Shown: positions 9,904 to 21,139 of the stretch, piece after piece | Layout of the letters: each line of letters starts with the position of its first letter | How positions within the stretch are numbered: position 1 is the first letter of the stretch | NCBI GenBank assembly: GCA_016630905.1 | Contig: WBMQ01000001.1 | Span: 1,922,001 to 1,986,000, forward strand | DNA: 64,000 bases | Source: Capillidium heterosporum | Lineage: Eukaryota > Entomophthoromycota > Entomophthoromycetes > Entomophthorales > Capillidiaceae | Direction of reading: 5' to 3' | Made by a program: the position numbers and the translations under genes | Notes under the pieces: generated by a model | Seen by the model: only the letters and a program-made list of their open reading frames with translations | What the model was told of the DNA's origin: nothing | The model's database searches: none

Positions 9904-12900
9904 ATGACTAACGAGCGTACACCCCTACTCGACGAGCGGGGCAACCGTAGCAGCCAAAGTTCGGAAAACAACCCCTTCGGTATCGACGCCAAGACCTTGG
10001 CCGACCTAATTGATCCCAAGTCTCCTGACCAGCTTCGTGAGCTAGGTGGCAGCGACGGTATCCTAGCTAAACTCAAGGTAGACGCCCAAGCCGGTCTCAG
10101 CAAAGATGAAACCATTGGTAACAGCAAAGAGCCCTTCGAAGCGCGTAGCCGAGTTTTTGGCAAGAACGTCATGCCTGAAACCGAACAGCGCTCCTTGCTT
10201 TCCTTAATTTGGGAAGCCTATCAAGACAGAACTCTCATCCTATTGAGTATCGCCGCCCTCGTTTCGTTGGCAGTTGGATTGTATGAGGACAGCCAGAAGG
10301 ACCCCGACTCTGGTGAGCCTAGAGTTGGTTGGGTTGAAGGAGTTGCTATTCTGGTGGCCGTATTGGTAGTTATTTTGACAAACGCCATCAACGACTACCA
10401 GAAGGAAGCCCAGTTCCGCAAGTTGAACGCCAAGAAGGAAGATCGTTTAGTCAAGTTGATACGTGAAGGTAGGGAAGAGGAGATTTCGGTATTCGAGGTC
10501 AAGGTCGGTGATATTCTATGCTTGGAACCAGGAGACATCGTACCGGTCGATGGTATCTACTTATCAGGTCATCATCTGGTCTGTGACGAGAGTTCGGCTA
10601 CCGGTGAGTCTGATGCCATCAAGAAGGGTACGTTGGATCAGGATATGGACCCCTTTATATTGTCGGGATCCAAGGTGCAGGAAGGTGTCGCCAGAGTCCT
10701 TACTATTGCCGTCGGTAAGTTATATTGCTTTACAAAAATACTCATCCAGACGTAGGAATTAATTCGTTCAACGGTAAAACTATGATGGTAACTTGGTTTT
10801 CTATAGATTGATAGCTAACATACGTGTCTAGGCCATGCGCGAAGACACCGACGATACAACTCCTCTACAGCTGAAGCTAGATGTTTTGGCTGAATCGATC
10901 GCCAAGCTAGGTATGGCAGCTGCCGTGCTCATGTTGCTGTAAGTTGTATTTGCATACTCCCAAGCTAATTGCTTCTAGCACTTTATCTTTGAAGTATTGG
11001 ATCACCGTCATCATCAACGAGCAGCCAATCGACTTCACTGAAGGTTTCGCTGCCATGGTCCAGATCGTCATTCAAGCTATTACTATCGTCGTTGTCGCCG
11101 TACCTGAAGGACTACCTATGGCTGTTACCCTAGCTTTAGCTTACGCCACAACGCAGATGATTAAGGACAACAACTTGGTACGTGTGCTGGCTGCTTGTGA
11201 AACTATGGGGAATGCCACCGTCATTTGCTCCGACAAGACCGGAACGTTGACTCAAAACAAGATGACGGTCGTCGAAGGTATTATCGCCGAAAAGTCGTTG
11301 GAAGGATGCCAGAACTTGGACGAATTCAAGCGCAAGCTCCCCGAATCAGTCATCCCCATTCTCATGGAAGCCATCGCCTGTAACTCTTCGGCTTTCGAGG
11401 GCAAGGACGAAAACGGCAAGATTGCCTTCATCGGATCCAAGACCGAGGTTGCTTTACTGACGTTCTTGAAGGGTATGGGTCAGGACTACAACCAGATCCG
11501 CAAGCACCGTAACCAAGCCCGTGTCTACCCGTTCGCATCCAAGGTCAAATCAATGACTACTGTTGTCACTACCCCTGACAGTGAATCCGAATACCGTATC
11601 TACTCCAAAGGTGCTTCTGAAATTATTTTAGGTGCCTGCACGCACTACTTGGATGGTGATGGCCAGCCTCAGAAGCTGGATTCGGCAGCCCAAGACAACT
11701 TCAATCGCACCATCTCAAGATTCGCCAATGAAGCCTTACGCACAATCTCCATCGCCTACCGTAACATCAGTTCATCCGAATTCGACGCCCTGTCTGAGGA
11801 GGAGCCCCCGCTTGACAACCTTACCATCATCGGCATTGTTGGTATCGAAGATCCTTTGCGTGACGGCGTCGAGGAGTCGATCAAGATCTGCCGCAACGCC
11901 GGCGTTTACGTCAAGATGATCACCGGTGACAATGTTGAAACTGCCCGTGCCATCGCCAAAAAGGCTGGTATCTACACCAAAGGTGGCGTCGTCATCTCCG
12001 GTCCCGACTTCCGCAAACTGACCCCCGAACAACAGACCGAGATTGTACCTCGCATGCAAGTGTTGGCCCGTTCATCTCCAACCGACAAGCAGATCGTCGT
12101 ACGTACGCTGCAGAAGCTAGGTGAAGTCGTAGCTATGACTGGAGACGGCACCAACGATGGACCTGCACTCAAGTTAGCCGACGTCGGTTTCTCCATGGGT
12201 ATCGCTGGTACTGAAGTTGCCAAGGAAGCTTCGGCCATCATCCTGATGGACGACAACTTCAACTCCATCGTCAAAGCTATGAAGTGGGGTAGAGCCGTTA
12301 ATCAGTCGGTGCGCAAGTTCCTGCAGTTCCAGCTCACCGTCAACATCACCGCTGTCCTCTTGGCCTTCATCTCGGCTGTCACCAACTCTGACAACGAATC
12401 GATTTTAACATCGGTACAGCTGCTCTGGGTCAATTTGATCATGGATACTTTGGCTGCGTTGGCTTTAGCTACCGAACCTCCCAACGATGACTTGCTGAAC
12501 CACTACCCAACTGACCGTAAGGCCCCATTGATCACGTTCAAGATGTGGAAGCACATCATCGGCCAGGCCACCTTCCAAGTAATAGTCAATTTGACCTTGA
12601 TATACTTTGGTGACAAGATCCTGATGATCGACGTCAGTACACCCAAAGGTCAAGCTATACTGCGTACCGTTGTTTTCAACGCTTTCGTTTTCCTACAAGT
12701 CTTCAACGAAATCAACTGTAGACGCATCAACGATGAGTTCAACGTCCTACAGAACATCACCAACAACTCCATTTTTGTCCTCGTCCAAGTCGGAGTCATC
12801 GCCGGTCAGATCTTGCTAGTCCTCTTTGGCGGTGCCGCCTTCTCAACCGTGCCTCTATCTACCTACCACTGGGTCATCTCTGTCTTAGTGGGTTCCTTAT

Positions 12901-13109
12901 CTTTACCTGTCGGTTTGGTACTACGCCTCCTGCCTGATGCCGGTGACGACCGTGGTCAGATCCGTCAACCTTTGGTCAGCACTAGTCAGATGCAGTTTGA
13001 AAGTGTAGTTAGAGATGTCGACCGACGTAACAAGGTCTTTGCCGCCTTGCGACGTTCTAGAAAGTCTGGCGTCAGTACTTCAAGAACCGCCCCCTCCATT
13101 GGTAACTAG
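9904..13109 (+). CDS. PMC1: P2B-type Ca2+-transporting ATPase (PMCA/Pmc1 family)
   Basis: The gene has four exons (9904-10714, 10756-10787, 10832-10938, 10979-13109) that join to 1026 aa with no frame problem. Introns are 41, 44 and 40 nt. The protein pumps Ca2+ out of the cytosol, in fungi usually into the vacuole. Motifs in order are an acidic-dileucine-like N-terminus (TPLLDE), a first transmembrane pair, the actuator TGES, the Ca2+-binding PEGLP in M4, the phosphorylation site DKTGTLT, the hinge MTGDGTNDGPALK, and C-terminal transmembrane helices. The PEGLP/SDKTGT spacing and 'GTEVAKEASAIILMDDNF' are diagnostic of P2B pumps. The C-terminal tail is short (~70 aa) with no obvious calmodulin-binding helix, as in fungal vacuolar members. 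The placement in the vacuole is inference. Confidence 0.95.
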
Positions 13110-13442
13110 TAATTGGAATTTGATTAGGGTTGAACTTTGAATAAAGATCGATTCAAATCACTTTGAATTTGCTGAAATTGGTATATTTTTATAATGAGAT
13201 TTAAAGGCAATATAGCATTGTATACTTCAATTATACACCAGTAGCAAAGATAACAATCCTCTATACAAATACTCCAACTATTAAATTAAGTATGAAAGGA
13301 TGAATGAAGTCTACATTAAATTCAGCATTATATTCAATGGAAACAATAGGTGACATCGGGCAATCGGGTTATTACTAGGTTAGTGAAACTGAATCGTATA
13401 CGTACGGGGGTTAGTGTAGAGCTGTAAGGATAGGCCATTAAA
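13110..13442. other. Convergent 3' intergenic spacer
   Basis: The Ca2+ pump and the RhoGEF end towards each other here. AATAAAG at about 13140, some 30 bases after the pump stop codon, may be its poly(A) signal. Nothing else is seen. Confidence 0.4.
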
Positions 13443-15793
13443 TTAACCTTGACTCTGCCTATGGATCTGAACCATCAACTTATGCGACAGATAGGCCTTC
13501 TTTTGCTGATTGATACGATCAACCCACAGATCGCGTTCACTTACACAAGAGCAGGTCAAGTTGATGTACTCCAATTTTTCGTCGACTTTGACGATGGTAA
13601 ACGTCGTCTCCAACTGCGACTTGGGGATCGTGTACTTTACCAGCCCAGAAGTCTCCTCCAGCTCGATCTTATCTAGGGGAATGGGCTAAAAATGAATAGT
13701 TAGTTGGTAGCTGCTTAGGTTTTATAGAATACCTTTTTGATGAGCTCGTACTCGTTCAAATTGGAATCCTTGACCTTGGACGGCTTAGTTATCAATAAAG
13801 CGTGGTTGAAGAGGAAGACGGTTATCTTTTGGCCAAAGAGAGGGCGTGTCATGCTTCCTTCCCATATGATCTCTCTACCATCTTCCGACAAACCAAACTC
13901 CTAAATAATGATAAATATATTGGTTCAAAAGCTAATAGCGTAAAAAGCTCAAAAAATATATAATCAATATTACCGTCACTGGGCGCTTCTTGTAAGACAT
14001 GCGATCCTGCAGCTCCCTTAACTGCAGCCGCTTCTCTTCCTTGTCAGTAATACTATTTAAAACGGAGAGGCAGGTTTCGATACGTAGTAAGGTTTCCAAA
14101 ATGTCGGCTCCCTCCTTACTGTCACTGGGGGTATGCTTGAGAACTTGCCTCAGCAGCAGCGGGTACTGGCCCAAGCGGTAGGTCGGTCGTGCCAAGAAGG
14201 TGTCAAACTGGCGCTTGCGAACTCGTTTATCCTCTTCGCCTTTCTAAAAAGGAAAACCAAAATTAGCATATACAGCTCTACGATCTTTGGAAACTTGCCA
14301 ATATATATTTAGCTAGATGAGTGTTGTTCAACTTCTCGTTGGCCCAGAAGCGAGTTGAGAACTGTGCGTGTGTACTATAATCTCCGTAAGATTGGGACCC
14401 GGTGGTAAAGTCGAGCATGATGTCGCCAATGCGCATGCGGTCGCCGTTCTGCGCCTTGCGGTTGCGAAGCTTGGTAAGCATGACTTCAGAAAGAGTCAGC
14501 AACGATTTGTAATTGCAGAATAGGTTGTAGATGATCGTATCAGCGGGTCGGTTCGTCCACAGGCAGGACTCTTTGACTTTGGCGACAAAGACCTAATGGT
14601 CAGCTTTAATTTCAACCGTACTCTAAACTTGAGTGGATGTATAAAACTTACTTCGTCAATTATCTTTAGATCTTCCAGGTAATTGGCTTCGGTCTCAATC
14701 AGCTCGTCGATCGGCTCCATACGCTTCTTTAAGGTGTTGGGGTCACTGAATCGGCGTTCCATCTAGGATAGCTGTTGGTTAATTACAACCGATTATTAGT
14801 TACCAGCTGCTCGTCGCCAAGTGCGGATTCAACACCAGTCTGCATAAGAGTTGTCTCCAAAGGATTAAGTTCGAGGAGTCGGCTGATGGCTGTCGAATAC
14901 TTTTTGACGTTGTAGTGCTCCGGATGTCCGCTAGGAATGGCTTGGGAGAGGATGAGGATCTGCTTCTGCATAAAAACTAGCCTTCCCACCATTTCGTGGA
15001 TAACAGTGATGGGTAGGTGGGAGGGGCAATGGGTCTTGAGTTGGAAACAGAACTTAATGCCGTATTTAAATGTTGAAAATTACCTCCAATAGCTTTTTGA
15101 GGGATGGGTTACGTGGCGCTTCGGTTCGAAAGATACCTTTGACGACAACGGCATGTTGATGTATAGATCCGTAGTGCTTAGTTTTGCTGGACCAAACTTT
15201 AAATGCAGAGGAAACCAAGATATCTTCGTTGGGTTGTATCTTGGAAAGCTCGGCCATAAGCAAAGTTTCAATGTCGATGATGTTGTCGACATCTTCGATT
15301 AACGTTTTTTTCAAGAAATCGAGCTGGTGGGGTTGAGAAAACTCGAGCTTGGAAAGGGATTCGATAAAGTACTTGAAATAAATGCATTAATTCCATGTCA
15401 CAAGATATAGCTTACCTTCTTAAACTCCTTCAGTTTGTATAAAAAGGATTCGATAGATTTTATCATATTCGATATTGCCAAGTTGAGTGTCTTTAATTGC
15501 TTACTAGTTAGCGAGTCGAATCCATCATTTTTGTCGATTTCCTAAACTTATAAGTTAACTGTTGTTTGGGAAGCTGCTTACGAAGTTGAAGCTTGAGGCG
15601 TATATATCTCTCTCTTTGAACTTCTTCAAAAGTACCTTATCTATTGGAGGGTAATCGGTTATATTTACGCTACATTAAACAATAACGTACCTAGCTGTAA
15701 GGAAGTCTCATGATCGATATCCAATTCCTCCTCAAAGCATTTTTGGTTTGCTTGGAAACTGTCCAATTCGTTTATAACGCTGTTACTCATCAT
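13443..15793 (-). CDS. Rho-family guanine nucleotide exchange factor (DH-PH)
   Basis: I assembled ten exons that join cleanly to 636 aa. Residues 1 to ~330 are a helical N-terminal region I do not recognise. The DH domain begins at the segment 'PIDELIETEANYLEDLKI' (the CR1 signature) and contains 'LARPTYRLGQYPLLLRQV', matching the conserved P-x-x-R-x-x-x-YPLLL helix. A PH domain follows and ends with a W-containing C-terminal helix (DLWVDRIN). DH-PH proteins load GTP on Rho/Cdc42 GTPases to control polarity and cell-wall synthesis. There is no CNH domain at the C-terminus, unlike Rom2/Rgf proteins. Intron 4 (15053-15083) is only 31 nt. Intron 7 (14244-14298) begins with GC instead of GT. The start is the first of two adjacent ATGs. 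Confidence 0.88.
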
Positions 15794-16031
15794 ATCTTGA
15801 GTCGAATACCTTTACAACTGTAACTAAAAATGCAAAAAAGTTGTTGTGGATGGAGCTTTAGGTGCGGCTACGTTGAAGTTCGATTGTTGGATTAAAGTTT
15901 GAAGGTTTAAATCGGTAATTTACAATTTGATTGTGAAATCGAGTTTGAGATTGGAAGGAGAAAAGTTGACAATTTCAACACAGTCAAAATACCTGCAGTG
16001 TTCAAGTAGCCAGCCTATTTTCAATTTTTGA

Positions 16032-16104
16032 GGCCTCGTAGCTCAGTGGATAGAGCGTCGGTTTCCGGAGCCGAAAGTCCCAGGTTCGAACCCTGGCTGG
16101 GTCG
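16032..16104 (+). tRNA. tRNA-Arg (anticodon CCG)
   Basis: The 73-nt cloverleaf has an A box TAGCTCAGTGG, D stem GCTC/GAGC, anticodon stem TCGGT/GCCGA with loop TTCCGGA (CCG at 16065-16067), T arm CCAGG-TTCGAAC-CCTGG (perfect B box) and discriminator G. A Pol III terminator TTTTT starts at 16106. The acceptor stem has two G-U pairs and one apparent C-U mismatch (positions 6-67), so its aminoacylation competence is slightly less certain. There is no intron. Confidence 0.93.
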
Positions 16105-16586
16105 CTTTTTGCATCTTTATCAGTCTACCTTTCCCTCCAGCTTATTATTCAGCATCTTCTGTCTTTCCAACCTGGATTTTGAAATCTTGCCATATCAACA
16201 GAAAACTAAATTTTCTAGATTTGTAAATTGTTTTTGATAGATTGTTGGAAAGAATTATTTGCACTATTTTGAAACAAGACTGCTGGTTCTTGACCACGTT
16301 ATTTGTATTGGGATCTTGAAAAAGTTTGCTTTAGAAGAGATCCACCTATCTAAAAGGATGGAAAATATTACAAGGCTTTAGAAGTTTATAAAGCTTACTG
16401 AAAGACTATTGTCCTGTACACAGTATGCTAGCTTAAATAGAGGTCTTGTTCCTAAGAATATCTCGGAAATGTTGATATGCAGCAGTATGCTATGAAATGA
16501 TAAACAGTATACAAGCTAAGGATTATAAAACATCAAATAACTACAAATTAGCTTAAATAAACTTTATTGAAAATCAAAGGAACAGC
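16105..16586. other. Intergenic between tRNA-Arg and EFL 3' end
   Basis: It contains the likely poly(A) signal of the EFL gene (AATAAA on the minus strand at 16563-16568, about 20 bases past the stop codon). No other feature was found. Confidence 0.5.
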
Positions 16587-17984
16587 TTATTTGTATTCAA
16601 CAGCAACAACCTTGCCCAACATGACGGCGGTGTTACCGTCCAAGAAGGCAATGCGGGAGAGACCCTCGCAGTTCTTGAAGGTATCGACAATGAGGGGCTG
16701 GATGGGCTCGAAGACAACCTCGGCAGCTTCGTTGGCCTTGAGGGAGTGGGGGTCCTCGGCCTTCTTACGGCCAGTCTCCTTACCGATCTTCCAGTTGATA
16801 CCGACGATCTTGCAGGCGGAACGGCCGCAACGGACGAAACCGATGGGGGAGTATCCCTTCTTGACTTCGCCGGGAATATCGAGGGTCTGGATCTGGGCGG
16901 TGAAGTTCTTGACGGGGCGCAGGGTGTTGTCGGTCTTGAGGATCATGACATCACCGGCACGAGGCATGTTCAGCTTGTCGAGACCCTTGACGTTCATACC
17001 GATGTTGTCACCGGAGATGGCCTTCTCGGTACGCTTGTGGTGCATCTCGATGGTGAAGACCTTACCGGTACAGGGGTTGGAGGCGGTGTGGGTGGGCAAG
17101 AAGACAACTTCGGAGTTGGGGACGAGGGTTCCCTGCTCGACACGTCCGGCGACGACATCACCGACACCCTTGATCTTGTAGATACCGGAGACGGGGAGAC
17201 GCATGGCGGCATCAACGTTACGGGAGGGGAGCTCAACCATCTCGTTGAGGGCTTCCTTGAGGGTGGTGACCTTGAGTGCCTTACCAGACAAAGTCTTGAT
17301 GTCGACACCCGACCACCAGCCCATCTTCTCGGACTTGTTCAACAAGTTGTCACCCATCCATCCGGAGATAGGGATGATGGGGACGTTCTGCTCAATGAAC
17401 TCCTTCTTCCATCCGACCTTCTGCAACATGTTGCGCATCTCGTCACGGATTTCGACGTAACGGTCCTCACGGTATCCGGCGGTGTCGCAATCCATCTTGT
17501 TGACACCGATGATAAGCTGCTTGACACCGAGCAAGTTGAGGAGACGGGCGTGCTGGCGGGTCTGGCCCTGGATGTCTCCGGCCTTGTGGTCTCCCTTCTG
17601 GATGGCGGTGGTGAAGTTACCGTCGGCGGGGATCATGAGGAGGGCAACATCGGCCTGGGCGGCTCCGGAAATCATGTTCTTGATGAAATCTCTGTGGCCG
17701 GGGGCATCGATGATGGTGTAGTGCCAGTTCTCGGTGAAGAATTCCTTGGTGGTACAGGCGATGGTTACACCACGTTCACGCTCTTCCTTCTGACGGTCCA
17801 TGTAGAAGGCAAAGGCGAAGGAGGACTTACCGAGACGGTCAGCTTCCTGCTTGAGCTTCTCCATTTCACGCTCGGGGATACCGCCGAGTTCGAAGAGGAG
17901 ACGACCAGTGGTGGTGGACTTACCGGAATCTACGTGGCCGCAGATAACGATGGAAAGATGGGGTTTACCGTCAGTAGCACTCAT
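16587..17984 (-). CDS. EFL: EFL: elongation factor-like GTPase (replaces eEF1A)
   Basis: This intronless gene encodes 465 aa. EFL proteins bind GTP and aminoacyl-tRNA and are thought to take over eEF1A's role in delivering tRNA to the ribosome. The G1 loop is GHVDSGKST (16-24), followed by DAPGH and NKMD GTPase motifs. Many EFL-type signatures stand where eEF1A differs: 'GGIPEREMEKLKQEA' instead of the eEF1A GGID-K/R-R segment, 'FAFYMDRQKEERERGVTIAC', 'KEFFTENWHYTIIDAPG', 'GDHKAGDIQGQTRQHARL' and 'PISGWMGDNLL'. Codons are strongly biased to C-ending forms, as expected for a very highly expressed gene, and this makes a 446-codon open frame on the opposite strand that I consider a shadow. A TATA box lies 53-59 bp upstream. 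Whether this genome also keeps an eEF1A gene cannot be told here. Confidence 0.93.
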   Translation of the reverse strand: MSATDGKPHLSIVICGHVDSGKSTTTGRLLFELGGIPEREMEKLKQEADRLGKSSFAFAFYMDRQKEERERGVTIACTTKEFFTENWHYTIIDAPGHRDFIKNMISGAAQADVALLMIPADGNFTTAIQKGDHKAGDIQGQTRQHARLLNLLGVKQLIIGVNKMDCDTAGYREDRYVEIRDEMRNMLQKVGWKKEFIEQNVPIIPISGWMGDNLLNKSEKMGWWSGVDIKTLSGKALKVTTLKEALNEMVELPSRNVDAAMRLPVSGIYKIKGVGDVVAGRVEQGTLVPNSEVVFLPTHTASNPCTGKVFTIEMHHKRTEKAISGDNIGMNVKGLDKLNMPRAGDVMILKTDNTLRPVKNFTAQIQTLDIPGEVKKGYSPIGFVRCGRSACKIVGINWKIGKETGRKKAEDPHSLKANEAAEVVFEPIQPLIVDTFKNCEGLSRIAFLDGNTAVMLGKVVAVEYK

Positions 17985-18036
17985 TGTTTAATTTCTTACA
18001 CAAGACAAAGGTTTTCTCCTGGATTCCAATTTCTGG

Positions 18037-18043
18037 TTTTATA
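18037..18043 (-). promoter_or_regulatory. TATA box of EFL
   Basis: TATAAAA on the minus strand lies 53-59 bp upstream of the EFL start codon, within the sequence GGTATAAAACC. Confidence 0.65.
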
Positions 18044-19086
18044 CCCTACAGGCGATTTTCTCAACCAACCCTACCTTCAGATATGATTGGCTATAAGTGC
18101 AAAAGTTTGAACCACATCTTGTCAAAACTAAACTGCTTGCAAGTTTGAATTTTCGCGCTCTTAGAAACCCGAATTTTGTAGTCTGCTACATTCATTCAAG
18201 AACAACGGATAATTTTCTTTGCAGCCTTGACGAGTTGGTTTTGGCTGTCGTGCAAAGCACCAGGTCCTTTATTTAAATACGCGGCTGTTTTAGATAAAAG
18301 CAATAAATCGCTTTTGATAGCGCCTTGCCAGCATCAAACATACAAAGGTGTCTGGCATGTAAGCCTCCTTGCTATATTCTAAGCTTGGCAATACCAAAAA
18401 CCAAAGTGATAAGCACCAGCTAATAAACCCAGTAGCCATTCGCTACGCCAGCTAGAGAACATACTATTAGCCATCACAATACTTTGATTTCAAATATATA
18501 GGGAGCTTTAAGCCTTAGAAGAATAGCACCTTAAAATACGATGCACCTGCCATTTCCTTGTGCTTGAAAGGATTCCACCCTTCCACATGAAACCAAATCA
18601 GTTGTCCAAATTTCATTAGCCACTTTTGCAATTAGGCTGGCATTCGAAAATTTACGAGGAACCGAGACTTCAATTTCCAAGCGTACTTGAATTCCATAGC
18701 ACTGCCCACACACCGCCCAATTAAAACGTGCTACGATGGTACGTACATATCAGGTAAGCTCAATAATTTGAAGGGAATTGACAACTGAGCAGCTGCTCTA
18801 TAAATTGGCCAAATTTAGCAGGCGAGATAATTCACCCCACACCAATGGTAAAAAACTGCATTTCAGCAAGGGGTGCACTTGATTCGTTGTAAGGTTAAGC
18901 CAAAAGGCACCAATTGGCTAAATTTTGCCCGCCTTTATTGGCATTACGTTAGTCAGTTATACAGCGTTTATAAATTATAGATAAGTTTACTTTCCTCAAG
19001 CTACACAATAATTCCAGTCAAAACTACAGTAAGTTGTTGCCAATACAAAGTTAATGAGTTGGTTTCTCCCTAGCTTCTTAATTAGT
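18044..19086. other. Divergent promoter region of EFL and PP2C
   Basis: No gene was found. A likely 5'-UTR intron of the PP2C gene may run from the gtaagt near 19029 to the ctag near 19075. A TATA-like tataaatt sits near 18970. The ORF at 18531-18713 (minus) has no support. Confidence 0.4.
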
Positions 19087-20498
19087 ATGGGCCAAACCTT
19101 ATCATCCCCAGTAACCGAGAAGCATTCGGACGACGGTTCCAACGAAAAGTACATCTTTGGTTCCTCCGCCATGCAGGGCTGGAGAGTTTGTAAGTTATTT
19201 CACAAGAAGCGTATTCAACTGTTTTAAGCTATGGAAGATGCGCACAGCACTATCTTGAGCCTCGAGAGCGATGCCGAAGCTGCCTTCTTTGCGGTATTTG
19301 ACGGACATGGAGGTATTTTTATAGCCTAATTATCGTTAAGTGGGTTTAGGACAAGCTGCAGCCAAATTTAGTGGTTTACATTTGGCAGATAGGATAGCAA
19401 AAGATGCCGCCTATGCTAAAGGGGAGTACCAAGCGGCTATTAAGTCGGGCTTTTTAGGACTTGACTACGACCTTAAAACCGGTAGCATTATTCCCATAGT
19501 TCTTTCTAACAATTGTAGATCCCGATTTCCTGGATGATGTTTCAGGCTGTACTGCAGTTTGCGCTTTGTTCACCAACGATAAGAGAATATTTGTCGTAAG
19601 TATATTGGCCAGTTTATTTTATATTCATTTCAATAGGGTAATGCTGGAGATTCGCGCATCGTTTTAAGTGTGGACGGAAAAGTTAAGGAGCTCTCGTTTG
19701 ACCATAAGCCTCAGAACCCAGGTATGGTGTTTTTAAAGGCCCACACTAATTTTATTTTTAGACGAGTATGCCAGAATTTATCAAGCCGGTGGTTTTGTTG
19801 AATACGGCCGTGTAAACGGTACCTTTGAAGCTACACTTTGTTCTCATTTTAGCTAGGTAACTTGGCGTTGTCTAGAGCCATTGGTGATTTCGAATTCAAG
19901 CAGAATATGCGTCTACCCGCTGAGGAGCAAGCTGTTACAGGTAGCCCTGCCATGTACTGAAAACTAACATCGTTTAGCTAACCCTGATATTACCGAGCAC
20001 TCGATAACAGAGGAGGATGAGTTTGTTATTCTAGCCTGTGATGGTTGGTGCTCTATTTATTTTATATTCTAATCTTTTGTAGGGATTTGGGACTGTATGA
20101 GCTCTCAGGAAGCCGTAACGTTTGTCCGTAAGCTTCTCGCCCAAGGCATCGATCTGGCTCAAATCTGTGAGAAGCTGATGGATCACTGCTTAGCCCCTGC
20201 TAGTGACTATGGAGGCCTTGGATGTGACAACATGACCGTTGTCATTGTCGCCATCTTAAACGGCAAGACCCCTTCCGAGTGGACCGAAATGATGGCGAGC
20301 CGTGTTGCTACTACCCAAGAAGAGGAATCCGAAGCCATCACCGAAGCAACTTCCGACAACGAAGCCTCCTTCTCAGGAGCTAGCTCCGAAGCTGTCGAGT
20401 CCGAAACTAAAGTAGCAACCGACGCCTCCGAAGCAACTGAACCCCAGAGTGAGAAAAGTGAGGAAGCCGATGCCCCCAACGATGAAAGCACCGCTTAA
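19087..20498 (+). CDS. PP2C-family protein phosphatase (Ptc2/3-like)
   Basis: Nine exons with eight introns of about 37-40 nt join to 367 aa with no frame break. PP2C enzymes are Mn/Mg-dependent serine/threonine phosphatases that down-regulate stress MAPK and checkpoint kinases. Visible motifs are an MGQTLS N-terminus (a possible N-myristoylation site), the MEDAHS motif after intron 1, the metal-binding [31 protein letters not shown], and [15 protein letters not shown] with D as metal ligand, followed by [10 protein letters not shown]. The last ~80 residues form a Ser/Glu/Ala-rich acidic tail with no domain. The start is the first ATG giving a typical PP2C amino end. Intron 6 uses the second of two adjacent AGs (tagctag). 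Confidence 0.94.
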
Positions 20499-20753
20499 CT
20501 TTCCCTATATGTCGCCTCATTAATCAACATAAACCTACCATCTGCCCCCTTTTGCCACTGTACCTAGATTCAACTAAATATTTTGTTGGGTTCTTCGTTA
20601 GCTGCTTTTAGCCTACACCTGAGGACTTATCCTTCAAATTTTTAATGGGCCTTCCGGCTTAAAAATATAAACGCCACATATAAATTAGTTTTATACTATT
20701 AAATTTATTATATATGGTTATAACACTGTAGTTTAAGGTGTTTGGTTTAAATG

Positions 20754-20825
20754 CTTTAGTATACCAGATCTATCATCGTAGACCTGCCTGGATAAGTTTA
20801 CGATGATAGATCTAGTATACGAAAG
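20754..20825. repeat. Near-perfect 26-bp inverted repeat (hairpin)
   Basis: The arm at 20754-20779 pairs with 20800-20825 with only two mismatches; the inner 21 bases have one. The 20-nt loop contains cctgcctgg. It lies ~260 bp past the PP2C stop codon and ~310 bp before the kinesin start. It is not followed by a T run. It could be a miniature transposon remnant, an RNA hairpin or a protein-binding palindrome. Confidence 0.85.
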
Positions 20826-21139
20826 TATATAAACTAAATCATATCAACCACAGTACGAGTATATAAAGCATCAGTTTTTTAGCATCCAACAATAACCATT
20901 TGATCATTCCATTTAGCTGTATTGCCGCTATAAAAACTAAACAAAGCAGTACAACAGGCTTAGAAGTTCAAACTAATGCCGGCTTTTCCAAGCTCAATTG
21001 ACCAGCTAATAGCTTCTTTTGTTTGGTAGAGTTGAAACTTTGGCTTGAAAACATTCAAAATTCTAGCTCAAGAACTAAATTTACAAAGTTGAAAACAAAT
21101 TGCAAGTTCCCTCAGCTACAAGTTTCGAACTGAATCAAA
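20826..21139. other. Kinesin upstream region
   Basis: This is ordinary intergenic sequence leading to the kinesin-14 gene. I see no TATA box or other element. Confidence 0.4.

Noticed and set aside
16746-18086. 446-codon open frame on the plus strand opposite EFL
   Set aside because: It is the antisense of a highly codon-biased gene: few stops arise opposite C-ending codons. Its sequence is Gly/Asp/Leu/Val repeats with no domain.
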